From: Paractinoplanes pyxinae
GTDB taxonomy: Bacteria > Actinomycetota > Actinomycetes > Mycobacteriales > Micromonosporaceae
Length of the DNA stretch: 64,000 nt
Reading direction: 5' to 3'
NCBI RefSeq assembly: GCF_026626335.1
Contig: NZ_JAPNTZ010000006.1
Coordinates: 186,001-250,000, forward strand
Below are positions 17,111 to 24,556 of this stretch, one piece after another. Under the pieces are notes generated by a model, which was not told where the DNA came from, made no database searches, and saw nothing but the letters and a program-made list of their open reading frames with translations. Made by a program: the position numbers and the translations under genes. Numbering within the stretch: position 1 is the stretch's first letter; every line of letters starts with the position of its first letter.

Positions 17111-17745
17111 GAAGCCCTTCACGACCAGGCGGACGCCCAGCGAGAACTCCCACACGGCAATCGGCAGAGCCGCGATGGCCACCACCGGCGACATCCGATC
17201 CCAGGCGCCGAACAGGACCCCGCCCACGGACGCGGCCACCAGCGGCGCCGCGATCAGCCCCAGCACGGGAAGAACCCGCGGAACGAGCCGGGTCTGGTAG
17301 AGCAGCGAACCGAGCAGCACCGCGCTGACGGCCGGAATGAGGCCCTGGCTGACGATGAAAACGGAATCGTAGAAGGCGATCAGGGCCTGCCCGGCACCAT
17401 CGGTCCCGGTGCCGTTCCGCCGCAGGGTCAGCAAAGTCAGCAGCCCGGCGACGCCGATCAGAATGCCGCCCGCCTCCACAGTCCGGGCGGCGACGAACCC
17501 CAGCGCGCGAGCCGGGCTGCGCCTTTTGAGAACCGGGTAGAGCACGACCGCCGTGCCGACGCAGGCAAGCGCCACGACGACTTCCAGGATACCGCCGATG
17601 ACGACAGAGCCGTCCGGATGGGTGCCCCGACGTAACCGGTGTCGTGGACCGGCCCGTACAGGGAAAGGGTGGGAATCGAGACAAAGGACAGCAGGTAGAA
17701 GACGCCGGCCAGGCGAGCGGTCTTCCTCAGGTCGATGGTTGTCAT
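16991..17745 (-). pseudogene. DUF4386-type membrane protein, frameshifted
   Basis: The ATG at 17745 begins MTTIDLRKTARLAGVFYLLSF, the typical DUF4386 N-terminus, and runs to about 17625. The good frame then switches to GTHPDGSVVIGGILEVVVAL, which continues through several membrane helices (LACVGTAVVLYPVLKRR, GLIPAVSAVLLGSLL, VVAIAALPIAVWEFSLG). The break coincides with a run of four C on the plus strand at 17624-17627; one more C would restore YVGGTHPDG. The C-terminal tail after VVKGF looks non-coding. The cause is a single-base deletion or a homopolymer error. Confidence 0.65.
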
Positions 17746-17791
17746 GGCTTCAGGCTGAGCGCGGGAAAGGCCCGGGCCAACGAACGTTGCC

Positions 17792-17805
17792 GTTTCCCGG
17801 GAAAC
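17792..17805. promoter_or_regulatory. Candidate operator, 14-bp perfect palindrome
   Basis: GTTTCCCGGGAAAC lies in the 69-bp gap between the divergent DUF4386 and XRE-cupin genes, ten bases before the regulator's start codon. It is a likely site for the XRE-cupin protein and would control both directions. Confidence 0.5.
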
Positions 17806-17814
17806 CGGAGTGGG

Positions 17815-18390
17815 ATGAGCCTCGTGAGGGACGCCATCGCCGCCGCGCTCGACCAGGTCGGGCCGCGACTGCGACACCTGCGCGCGCGGCGCGGGATCAC
17901 GCTGGCCGCCCTCGAAAAGACCACCGGCATCTCGAAAAGCACCCTGTCACGCCTCGAGAACGGCCGGCGTCGGCCCACTCTGGAATTGCTGCTTGCGCTT
18001 TCCCTCGCGTACGGCGTCCCCCTCGACGATCTCGTCGGCGCCCCCGAGGTCGGCGATCCGCGGATCCGCCTCAAACCGGGCCGGGTCAAAGGAAGAACGG
18101 TCATCCCGCTGACCCGCGCCCCGGACGGCATGCAGGCGTGGAAAATCGTCATCCCGGCCGACCTGACCGACCCGCACCTCCGCGCCCACGACGGCCACGA
18201 GTGGATCTACGTTCTGTCCGGCCACATGCGCCTGATCCTCGACGGCAAGGACTGGACCCTCAACCCCGGCGAGGTGGCCGACTTCGACACCAGCCACCCC
18301 CACTGGTTCGGCAGCACCGGCGACGAGCCCACCGAGATCCTCAGCATCTTCGCCCGCCCCGGCGAACACATGACCATCCGAACCGGCTAG
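17815..18390 (+). CDS. XRE-cupin transcriptional regulator
   Basis: The 191-residue protein has an N-terminal XRE helix-turn-helix (LRARRGITLAALEKTTGISKSTLSRLENGRRRPTLELLLAL). After a linker comes a C-terminal cupin barrel (HLRAHDGHEWIYVLSGHMRLILDG...LNPGEVADFDTSHPHWF) that probably binds a small ligand or metal. Such regulators control neighbouring transport or metabolic genes. The ATG is preceded by GGAGTGGG. It lies divergent from the DUF4386 gene. Confidence 0.88.
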   Translation: MSLVRDAIAAALDQVGPRLRHLRARRGITLAALEKTTGISKSTLSRLENGRRRPTLELLLALSLAYGVPLDDLVGAPEVGDPRIRLKPGRVKGRTVIPLTRAPDGMQAWKIVIPADLTDPHLRAHDGHEWIYVLSGHMRLILDGKDWTLNPGEVADFDTSHPHWFGSTGDEPTEILSIFARPGEHMTIRTG

Positions 18391-18394
18391 CGGC

Positions 18395-18895
18395 TTACGC
18401 ATCCCACCAGCGGTCGCTTCCACAGCCCACTTCGGAATGCCACCAGCCGCCGGCCTGCCCCTCGGCGAGAAGCCGCTTGATCCCGGCGAAGTCGGCGTCG
18501 GCGGGTACGTCGAACGCCACGAGCGGGAATTCCGGTCCGAAGGTTTCGCCGCCCAGGCCGATGCGTGCGTGCACCTCCGCGGCGCTTCGGCCCAGAGGAC
18601 CGGACGGGATCGGCAGCACCCGAATCACGCAGTGGCCGGAGGGTCGCACCCTTTCCAGGGCCCAATGCCGGCCCTCGGCGTCGGTCCGGAAGCGGACGAC
18701 GTCCCCTTGCGCGATGCCGTCCTGCAGGAACGGCACGTTGTCGATGCGGGCCGTGTCCGGGCTGGTGCCCGTTGCCCACAAACCCTCAGTGTCATAGGGC
18801 AGGTAGCCCGGCCGCGGCACGAACTTGAACCAAATCTTGATGGCGGCGCCATCCGGTTGCACATGAACGTCGGGCGCAGGGGTCACGTCGGACAT
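18395..18895 (-). CDS. DUF4265-like protein
   Basis: The 166-residue soluble protein has the look of DUF4265 proteins: IKIWFKFVPRPGYLPYDTEGLWA near the start and RIDNVPFLQDGIAQGDVVRF after it. Function is unknown in this family. It converges on the XRE-cupin gene with only four bases between the stops. Its start codon overlaps the possible start of the divergent gene at 18894, so both promoters must lie within the other's 5' region or the mRNAs must be leaderless. Confidence 0.65.
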   Translation of the reverse strand: MSDVTPAPDVHVQPDGAAIKIWFKFVPRPGYLPYDTEGLWATGTSPDTARIDNVPFLQDGIAQGDVVRFRTDAEGRHWALERVRPSGHCVIRVLPIPSGPLGRSAAEVHARIGLGGETFGPEFPLVAFDVPADADFAGIKRLLAEGQAGGWWHSEVGCGSDRWWDA

Positions 18896-18905
18896 GATGG
18901 CTTAC

Positions 18906-19148
18906 GTGAGCGACTTCTGGGATGAGGAATTCTCGCCGTCGGCCGGTGCCCTGAACACGTTGCGGTGGGCGCGGAACATGGGGGCGGAGACGTTGGGCGA
19001 GGCGTACGACATGCTCGAGCAGTTCGAGCTGAGCAACGACGTGCCCGAGGTGCTTGGGGAGGACGACACGGTCGAGGCCGTGCGCGAGGAGTTCGAGCAC
19101 GGCCTCGAAACCGTCGGGCCGGACGCCGACCTGACGAGTCTGCTTTAG
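18906..19148 (+). CDS. Unknown small acidic protein (80 aa)
   Basis: The product is strongly acidic (MSDFWDEEFSPSAGALNTL..., with ELSNDVPEVLGEDDTVEAVREEFEHG). It is predicted mostly helical, with no recognised domain. I prefer GTG 18906 because CATGAT lies seven bases upstream and MSDFWDEEF is a natural start; ATG 18894 or 18897 are alternatives. It ends next to the convergent SIMPL gene with no gap. Confidence 0.55.
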   Translation: MSDFWDEEFSPSAGALNTLRWARNMGAETLGEAYDMLEQFELSNDVPEVLGEDDTVEAVREEFEHGLETVGPDADLTSLL

Positions 19149-19862
19149 CTACTTGGGGTCGAGGGCCCACTCCACCGTGACGGTGACCGTGAGCTGCTGG
19201 CGGCCCGGCTCCAGCGGGACCGGGGCGTCGGCGGCGGCGAAGCGGTCCTGGCCGGCGGCCGCGCCGCCCCAGTACGTCGGGTTGGACTCGTTCACCTTGA
19301 CGACGCGGCCGAGCGGGCGGCCGGCCTCGCGGGCGTAGAGCTCGGCCTTGGCGCGGGCGTCGGCGAACGCCTTCTTGCGGGCCTCGGCGAGCAGCGCGGT
19401 GTCGTTCTCGATGGCGAACGACACGCCGTTGAGCCGGGCCGCGTCGCCGCCGGCGGTGACGGCGGCCGAGATGAGCGCGCCGCCCTGCGCCAGCTTCCGG
19501 ATCTTCGCGGTGAGGCCCTGGGTGACGGTGTAGCCGGTGATGGCGCCGTCGTCCTTGCGGGTCGAACTGATGGTGACGTTGGACGTCTGCAGGTCGGCCT
19601 TGGCCACCCCGCCCTTGACGAGCGAGTCGCGCATGCGGGCGCCGGCCGCGTTGGCGACCTTCAGGGCCGCGCCGACCGTGGGCGCGCTGGTCTCGACGCC
19701 GAAGCTGGCGTCGAGCCGGTCGGGCCGGCCGAACACCACGCCTTGGCCGCTGACCTGCACGCTCTCCCGCGACACGTCGTCGGAGGCGAACGCCGGGCGG
19801 CTCCCGGCGGCCACTGACGAGAGGAGGACAAGTGCCGCCAGCACTGTGGAACGCATCTTCAT
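19149..19862 (-). CDS. Secreted SIMPL (DUF541) domain protein
   Basis: The 237-residue precursor has a cleavable signal peptide (MKMRSTVLAALVLLSSVAAGSRPAFA) and then the SIMPL repeat architecture: VSGQGVVFGRPDRLDASFGVET at the start of the domain, SNVTISSTRKDDGAITGYTV in the middle, and ARKKAFADARAKAELYAREAGRPLGRVVKVNE, the family hallmark. It acts outside the membrane; biochemical function is unclear, though related proteins affect stress resistance and membrane assemblies. TAGCCT stands seven bases before the ATG on the minus strand. Confidence 0.85.
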   Translation of the reverse strand: MKMRSTVLAALVLLSSVAAGSRPAFASDDVSRESVQVSGQGVVFGRPDRLDASFGVETSAPTVGAALKVANAAGARMRDSLVKGGVAKADLQTSNVTISSTRKDDGAITGYTVTQGLTAKIRKLAQGGALISAAVTAGGDAARLNGVSFAIENDTALLAEARKKAFADARAKAELYAREAGRPLGRVVKVNESNPTYWGGAAAGQDRFAAADAPVPLEPGRQQLTVTVTVEWALDPK

Positions 19863-19869
19863 GAGATTC

Positions 19870-19875
19870 AGGCTA
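19870..19875 (-). promoter_or_regulatory. -10 box of the SIMPL gene, leaderless
   Basis: TAGCCT (minus strand) precedes the ATG at 19862 by seven bases, within an AT-rich patch. Confidence 0.5.
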
Positions 19876-19978
19876 TATGTGACATTTAGGATCGACGCCG
19901 TGGCCCGCCGGTAACGGGCCGACTACGCCGCAGATGCTCACTGGAGTTGGCCCGCCTTGGTGACCCAGAGTGGCAGTC

Positions 19979-20230
19979 ATGCCGATCAAACAAGCCGCCC
20001 CTCCGGCCGATCAGCTGCTCCGCGCCCTTTCCCCCCACCACCGCGACATCCTGGTCGCCACGTACTTCCGCCGCCGCACCACCCGCGAGGCCGCCCAGCA
20101 GCTCGGAATCCCCCACGACACCGTCAGAACCCAGCTCTACCAAGCGATGCGCGAACTGACGGGCCTGCTCAGCGCCACCCGGCCATGGCAAAGCCCATCT
20201 GCGCAGGCGCCACTGCACCGACGCCGCTGA
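19979..20230 (+). CDS. Orphan sigma-70 region 4 protein (83 aa)
   Basis: Almost the whole product is a sigma region 4 helix-turn-helix: LLRALSPHHRDILVATYFRRRTTREAAQQLGIPHDTVRTQLYQAMRELTGLL. There is no region 2, so it cannot bind -10 DNA or core RNA polymerase in the normal way. The sequence is closest in feel to SigK-type C-termini. It may be a remnant of a sigma gene or a stand-alone -35-binding regulator. A GTG at 19970 is an alternative start. Confidence 0.65.
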   Translation: MPIKQAAPPADQLLRALSPHHRDILVATYFRRRTTREAAQQLGIPHDTVRTQLYQAMRELTGLLSATRPWQSPSAQAPLHRRR

Positions 20231-20252
20231 GGCACCCCACTTGCGCTCCCGG

Positions 20253-21449
20253 TCAGGTGAGCCATTCGCGGGCGGCGGCGGTCAGCGTGGCCACGCCGGT
20301 GGTGATGGTGGGGTCGGGGACGGGGTGGTAGTGCGGGGAATGGTTGGACGGGATCCTCGCGGCCACCTCCAGGAAGTCCTCGATGGTGGCGGCGCCCGCG
20401 TAGAGGGCGGGATCGGCCCCGCCCAGCAGCCAGTACGTGATGGGGGCACCGGTGGCGGTGGCCAGCACCTGGACGTCCTCGCTGCTCGGCAGCTGGCCCG
20501 GGTTCAGCACTCGGGCCGCTCCGACCACCGACTCCAGCGCGGGACGGGTGCGTTCGGCGGCGGCCACGTCGTTGGTCAGCGTGGGCGCGGATTCCTCGAT
20601 CACGATTGCCGGGTCGCGGGGTGCGCCGGCGGCGGCGGCCTCGGCGACGACTATCCGATTGATGGCGGCCAGCACGCGGTCGCGCACCTTGGGGTCGTAC
20701 GTGCGGATGTTGAGCAGCAGGGTGGCGGTGTCCGGAATGATGTTGTGTTTCGTACCGGCCTGGACCGCTCCGACGGTGACCACCGCTGTTTCGTTCGACG
20801 AGACCTCGCGGGAGACGATCGTCTGCAGCCGCAGCACCGTGGCGGCGGCTATCACCACGGGGTCGACCGTGGTTTCCGGCCTCGAGCCGTGGCCCCCGCT
20901 GCCGTGGATGGTGATGCGCAACGAGTCGGACGCGGCCCACATCGGGCCCGGCGTCAGGCCGATGCTGCCCGCCGGCAGCGGCGCCACGTGCTGGCCGAGC
21001 ACGATGCCGGGCCGGGGCACGCGGTCGGCCAGGCCGTCGTCGACCATGGCCTGCGCGCCCTTGGCCAGCTCCTCGGCCGGTTGGAAGACCGTGACCACCG
21101 TGCCGTGCCAGTCGGTGGCCGAGGCCAGTTCGGCGGCCGCGCCCATCAGCCAGGTGACGTGCATGTCGTGGCCGCAGGCGTGCGACACCCCGTCGACCGT
21201 ACTGGCGTAGGGCAGGCCGGTCTCTTCGGTGACGGGCAGCGCGTCCATGTCGGCGCGCAGCCAAACGACCGGGCCGTCGCCGCGACGCAACACCCCGGCC
21301 ACGCCGGTTCCGCCGATGCCCTCGATTACTTCGTACGCGCAATCGCGCAGCCACCCCGCCGCGACCCCAGCCGTCCGATGTTCCTGGAACGAAAGTTCGG
21401 GGTGCCGGTGCAGATCCTCGTAGACGTTCCGCAGCCTCGCCGAGTCCAT
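20253..21449 (-). CDS. M20 family metallopeptidase (amidohydrolase)
   Basis: The 398-residue protein shows M20D/amidohydrolase features: DLHRHPELSFQEHRTA at the N-terminus, LRADMDALPV, the dimetal site SHACGHDMHVTWLMGAA and QPAEELAKGAQAM with the general-base Glu pair. A dimerisation domain (near GSGGHGSRPETTVDPV) and a final EDFLEVAARIPSNHSPHYHP segment follow. It hydrolyses an N-acyl or carboxamide bond, for example of an N-acyl amino acid or hippurate-like substrate, in the cytoplasm. The gene is divergent from the GH13 gene; start codons lie 45 bases apart. Confidence 0.88.
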   Translation of the reverse strand: MDSARLRNVYEDLHRHPELSFQEHRTAGVAAGWLRDCAYEVIEGIGGTGVAGVLRRGDGPVVWLRADMDALPVTEETGLPYASTVDGVSHACGHDMHVTWLMGAAAELASATDWHGTVVTVFQPAEELAKGAQAMVDDGLADRVPRPGIVLGQHVAPLPAGSIGLTPGPMWAASDSLRITIHGSGGHGSRPETTVDPVVIAAATVLRLQTIVSREVSSNETAVVTVGAVQAGTKHNIIPDTATLLLNIRTYDPKVRDRVLAAINRIVVAEAAAAGAPRDPAIVIEESAPTLTNDVAAAERTRPALESVVGAARVLNPGQLPSSEDVQVLATATGAPITYWLLGGADPALYAGAATIEDFLEVAARIPSNHSPHYHPVPDPTITTGVATLTAAAREWLT

Positions 21450-21481
21450 GGTCCGGACGTTACGCGGACCCGGGCCGGGGG

Positions 21482-21487
21482 CATAGT
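21482..21487 (+). promoter_or_regulatory. Probable -10 box of the GH13 gene
   Basis: CATAGT precedes the ATG at 21494 by six bases, in the spacing used by other probable leaderless genes here. Confidence 0.4.
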
Positions 21488-21493
21488 GAGCGG

Positions 21494-22669
21494 ATGCGCG
21501 AGTGGGTCGACCATGTGATCTGGTGGCACGTCTATCCGCTGGGGTTCGGGGGCGGGGTGCGGCGGCTCACCGGCTGGCTCGACTACGCGGTCGAACTGGG
21601 GGTCAACGGGCTGCAGCTGGGGCCGATCTTCGCCTCGGAGACGCACGGCTACGACACCACCGACCACTTCCGGATCGATCCGCGGCTGGGCGACGACGCC
21701 GACTTCGACGCGCTCATCGCCGCCTGCCAGGAGCGCGGGCTGCAGGTCATGCTGGACGGCGTCTTCAACCATGTCGGGCGCAGTTTCCAGGCGCCCGAGC
21801 ACTGGTTCAAGCTGACGCCGTCGGGCGAGCGGGCGGTCTTCGAGGGGCACGGCTCTCTGGTCGAGCTGAACCACGACGAACCCGAAGTGCTCGATTACGT
21901 CGTACGCGTAATGGACCATTGGCTCGGCCGGGGCGCCACGGCGTGGCGGCTCGACGTCGCCTACGGGGTGCCGCCCGCCTTCTGGAAGGCCGCCGTGGAT
22001 CGGGTGCGCCAGAACCGGCCCGAGGCCTGGTTCACCGGCGAGATCATCCAGGGCGACTACGTGACGTTCCTGCGCGAGAGCGGGCTCGACTCGATCACCC
22101 AGTACGAGTTGTGGAAGGCCATCTGGAGCAGCCTCAACGACGGCAACTTCTACGAGCTGGCGTGGGCCCTCAAGCGCAACAACGAGGTGCTCGAGGCCGG
22201 GCTGCCGCTCACCTTCGTCGGCAACCACGACGTCACCCGGATCGCCAGCAAGCTCACCGACGAGCGGCACCTCGGGCACGCGCTGGCCGTGCTGTTCACC
22301 GTCGGCGGCGTGCCGAGCATCTACTACGGCGACGAGCAGAGCTTCCAGGGCGTCAAGGAGGACCGGGAAGGTGGCGACGACGCCGTGCGGCCCGCCTTCC
22401 CCGAGTCTCGCGACAGCCTGGCCCCGTACGGCTGGCCGACTTTCCACCTGCACCAGCGGCTCATCAGCGTCCGGCGGCGGCACCCGTGGCTCGTCCGGGC
22501 CCGCACGACGGCCGAGCAGCTGACCAACACGGCGGTCGCTCTCGTGTCGGCGGACGGCGACTGCCGCCTCGTCACGCTGCTGAACGTGGGCGACGAGCCG
22601 CAGCGCTTCGTGGTCGACGGGTCGGAGATCGAGGTGCCGGGGCACGAATGGCGGATCGCGGGAGAATGA
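21494..22669 (+). CDS. GH13 alpha-amylase family enzyme
   Basis: The compact 391-residue enzyme has all three catalytic regions: the nucleophile in ATAWRLDVAYGVP, the acid/base Glu in AWFTGEIIQGDY and the transition-state Asp in FVGNHDVTRI. Region I is DGVFNHVG. A short C-terminal beta domain (SADGDCRLVTLLNVGDEPQRFVV) completes it. No signal peptide is present, so it probably acts on cytoplasmic oligosaccharides such as maltodextrin, trehalose or glycogen-derived sugars. Specificity cannot be read by eye. Confidence 0.85.
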   Translation: MREWVDHVIWWHVYPLGFGGGVRRLTGWLDYAVELGVNGLQLGPIFASETHGYDTTDHFRIDPRLGDDADFDALIAACQERGLQVMLDGVFNHVGRSFQAPEHWFKLTPSGERAVFEGHGSLVELNHDEPEVLDYVVRVMDHWLGRGATAWRLDVAYGVPPAFWKAAVDRVRQNRPEAWFTGEIIQGDYVTFLRESGLDSITQYELWKAIWSSLNDGNFYELAWALKRNNEVLEAGLPLTFVGNHDVTRIASKLTDERHLGHALAVLFTVGGVPSIYYGDEQSFQGVKEDREGGDDAVRPAFPESRDSLAPYGWPTFHLHQRLISVRRRHPWLVRARTTAEQLTNTAVALVSADGDCRLVTLLNVGDEPQRFVVDGSEIEVPGHEWRIAGE

Positions 22670-22712
22670 TGCGTGAGGCATTCATCACGCCGCGCAACGC
22701 ATGATCGCCGCC

Positions 22713-22718
22713 TAGATT
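22713..22718 (+). promoter_or_regulatory. -10 box, leaderless
   Basis: TAGATT is followed after seven bases by the ATG at 22726, which decides this start over the upstream in-frame TTG. Confidence 0.55.
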
Positions 22719-22725
22719 GACAGGC

Positions 22726-23310
22726 ATGCAGGCACTCGAGCTGACCGACTACCGCGCCACGGTCGCGCGGATGTACCTGGCCGACACGAGCCTCGAGGAG
22801 TTCCGCGCCGAACGCGACAAACTGTTCGGCACCCACCCGCAGTCGGCGATTCCGGAAGACGAGCGGGCGGCCTTCACCGGCCTGAACTACCTGCCGCGCA
22901 ACGACGAGTTCATCGTCGAGGCCGATGTGCGTACGGCGTCCGGCTCGATCGACATCGACACCGGCGGTCCCGACGGGGTCGTGCACTACAACCGGGCCGG
23001 CGTCATCGAGTCGCCGTTCGGTGAGCTGTCGCTGTGGTGGATCGAGGCCTACGGCGGCGGGCTGTTCGTGCCGGTGCGCGACGCGACCTGCGGCAAGGGC
23101 GCCTACGGCGGTGGGCGCTACCTCACCGACACGGTCAAGGGCACCTTCGGGCGCGGGCTGCAGATCCTGTCCGACACCCGGGTCCGGCTCGACTTCAACT
23201 ACCTCTACAACCCGTCCTGCGCCTACAACGACGCCTACCTGTGCCCTTTGGCCCCGCCGGAGAACACGATCACGGCCGCTATCGAGGCTGGGGAGCTGAC
23301 CTACCACTGA
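22726..23310 (+). CDS. DUF1684 domain protein
   Basis: The 194-residue soluble protein matches DUF1684 along its length: FRAERDKLFGTHPQSAI near the start, GLNYLPRNDEF, then FVPVRDATCGKGAYGGGRYL, RLDFNYLYNPSCAYNDAYLCPLAPPENT and a final IEAGEL. These motifs are highly conserved in the family, whose function is not established. The last 32 bases overlap the convergent cbiZ gene. Confidence 0.85.
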   Translation: MQALELTDYRATVARMYLADTSLEEFRAERDKLFGTHPQSAIPEDERAAFTGLNYLPRNDEFIVEADVRTASGSIDIDTGGPDGVVHYNRAGVIESPFGELSLWWIEAYGGGLFVPVRDATCGKGAYGGGRYLTDTVKGTFGRGLQILSDTRVRLDFNYLYNPSCAYNDAYLCPLAPPENTITAAIEAGELTYH

Positions 23311-23971
23311 GCACCGCCTGGTGGGCCGCGCGCGCCAGCCGGGCGCCCCAGGTCGAGCGCGGTCCGGCGTATTCCTCTTCATTCTCTAGAAATGGACAGA
23401 GCACGCAGACGGCGTCGGTCGGTGTGCCGGTCGCATCCCAGCCGAGGTCGCGGATCGCCTGCGCCTTGGCCTCGGTGATCGTGGCCACGGCGTTGACCAG
23501 GGCGCCCGCGCTGAGCCGAACCGGCACCCAGGCGACGACATTGACCGTTCCCACGTACGGTGTGATGGTCTCGGCCGGGGCGGCTGCCCGGATCGGCACG
23601 CCCAGACCGACCGTCGCCCACAGCCGCACACCGGTGTCCTGCGTGGCGACGACCTCGGACACGTCGACGCCGGTGAGCAGGCCGACGCCGGGTCCGCTCA
23701 GTCCGAGCCCGGCCGCGATGCCGGCCAGGTGATCGGCGGGATCGTCACGGTCGTACGACATGGGAACGGTGCCGTTGATCACCCAGCCGCACGGGCCGAT
23801 GCCGCCGCCGAGCACGGCCGACGAGATGGCCAGCACCGGCTCGGGCAGCCGCCACACCAGCACCGGCTCGTCGCGGCCGTTCTCGGTGCGGTGAGTGAGA
23901 GCGGGCCCGTTAATTCGGGTACGCCCATTCGGGCGCGAGGACGGCCCAGACCTCACTGTCGTGGCGCACAC
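23279..23971 (-). CDS. cbiZ: Adenosylcobinamide amidohydrolase
   Basis: The conserved CbiZ core is clear: LVWRLPEPVLAISSAVLGGGIGPCGWVINGTVP, then YDRDDPADHLAGIAAGLGL, GVGLLTGVDVSEVVATQDTGVRLWATVGLG and GTVNVVAWVPVRLSAGALVNAVATITEAKAQAI. CbiZ removes aminopropanol from salvaged adenosylcobinamide to give adenosylcobyric acid, letting the cell rebuild cobalamin with its preferred lower ligand. The start is uncertain: only GTG 23971 or 23956 are in frame, both inside the upstream GNAT gene. No other cobalamin gene is visible here. Confidence 0.82.
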   Translation of the reverse strand: MCATTVRSGPSSRPNGRTRINGPALTHRTENGRDEPVLVWRLPEPVLAISSAVLGGGIGPCGWVINGTVPMSYDRDDPADHLAGIAAGLGLSGPGVGLLTGVDVSEVVATQDTGVRLWATVGLGVPIRAAAPAETITPYVGTVNVVAWVPVRLSAGALVNAVATITEAKAQAIRDLGWDATGTPTDAVCVLCPFLENEEEYAGPRSTWGARLARAAHQAVLSGRSAPQPR

Positions 23972-24458
23972 CCTGCCACGGGAAGTTGCTGCGCAGCGTG
24001 CCCTCGTGCTTCATGCCGAGCCGGCGGGCCACGTTCGAACTGGCCACGTTGTCGGGACGGCAGTGCCACTCGACCCGCTGGATGCCGCGCTCGGTGAACA
24101 GCCAGTCGATCAGCCGGCCGGCCGCCTTGGTGATCAGCCCCCGGCCGGTGCCCGCCTCTTCGAGCCAGCAGCCAACTTCACAAGCGTCGGCGTACGTGTC
24201 CCATCGGAACGCCATCACGCCGCCGACCAGAACGTCGTCGAGCCAGATGCCGAGAATCCGGCCTTCGCCGCGCGCCTGCATGTCCGCGTACTGCTGAAGG
24301 GTTTTCGTCGCCGTCTCGAGCGTCGTGCTGCGGCTGGCCCAGGCGATCCACGGGTCGACGAACGACCGCGCCCGGTCCATGTGCGCCAGGAATTCCTCGG
24401 CCTGCCACGGCTCCAACGGACGGAGTTCGGCGCCCCCGCCTAGATCAACCTTGAACAC
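23910..24458 (-). CDS. RimJ/RimL-type GNAT acetyltransferase
   Basis: The product resembles ribosomal-protein-Ser/Ala acetyltransferases: LRPLEPWQAEEFLAHMDRAR, then WLDDVLVGGVMAFRW, CEVGCWLEEAGTGRGLITKAAGRLIDWLF (with the acetyl-CoA loop TGRGLI) and IQRVEWHCRPDNVASSNVARRLGM. The GTG at 24458 (MFKVDLGGG) is chosen over an upstream ATG at 24512. TAGGCT lies exactly seven bases before it, and the resulting 182 residues match the family's usual length. It overlaps the 5' end of cbiZ. Confidence 0.82.
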   Translation of the reverse strand: MFKVDLGGGAELRPLEPWQAEEFLAHMDRARSFVDPWIAWASRSTTLETATKTLQQYADMQARGEGRILGIWLDDVLVGGVMAFRWDTYADACEVGCWLEEAGTGRGLITKAAGRLIDWLFTERGIQRVEWHCRPDNVASSNVARRLGMKHEGTLRSNFPWQGVRHDSEVWAVLAPEWAYPN

Positions 24459-24465
24459 AGGCACC

Positions 24466-24471
24466 AGCCTA
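24466..24471 (-). promoter_or_regulatory. -10 box that decides the GNAT start
   Basis: TAGGCT on the minus strand, seven bases before GTG 24458, supports a leaderless mRNA beginning there. Confidence 0.5.
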
Positions 24472-24556
24472 TCCGCCGCGTACCGGAAATTTTGTCTTCG
24501 CCTCTCGTCCATCCACCCCCCTTAGATTTACGATCATCAATCTCTGGGAGGTAGGC

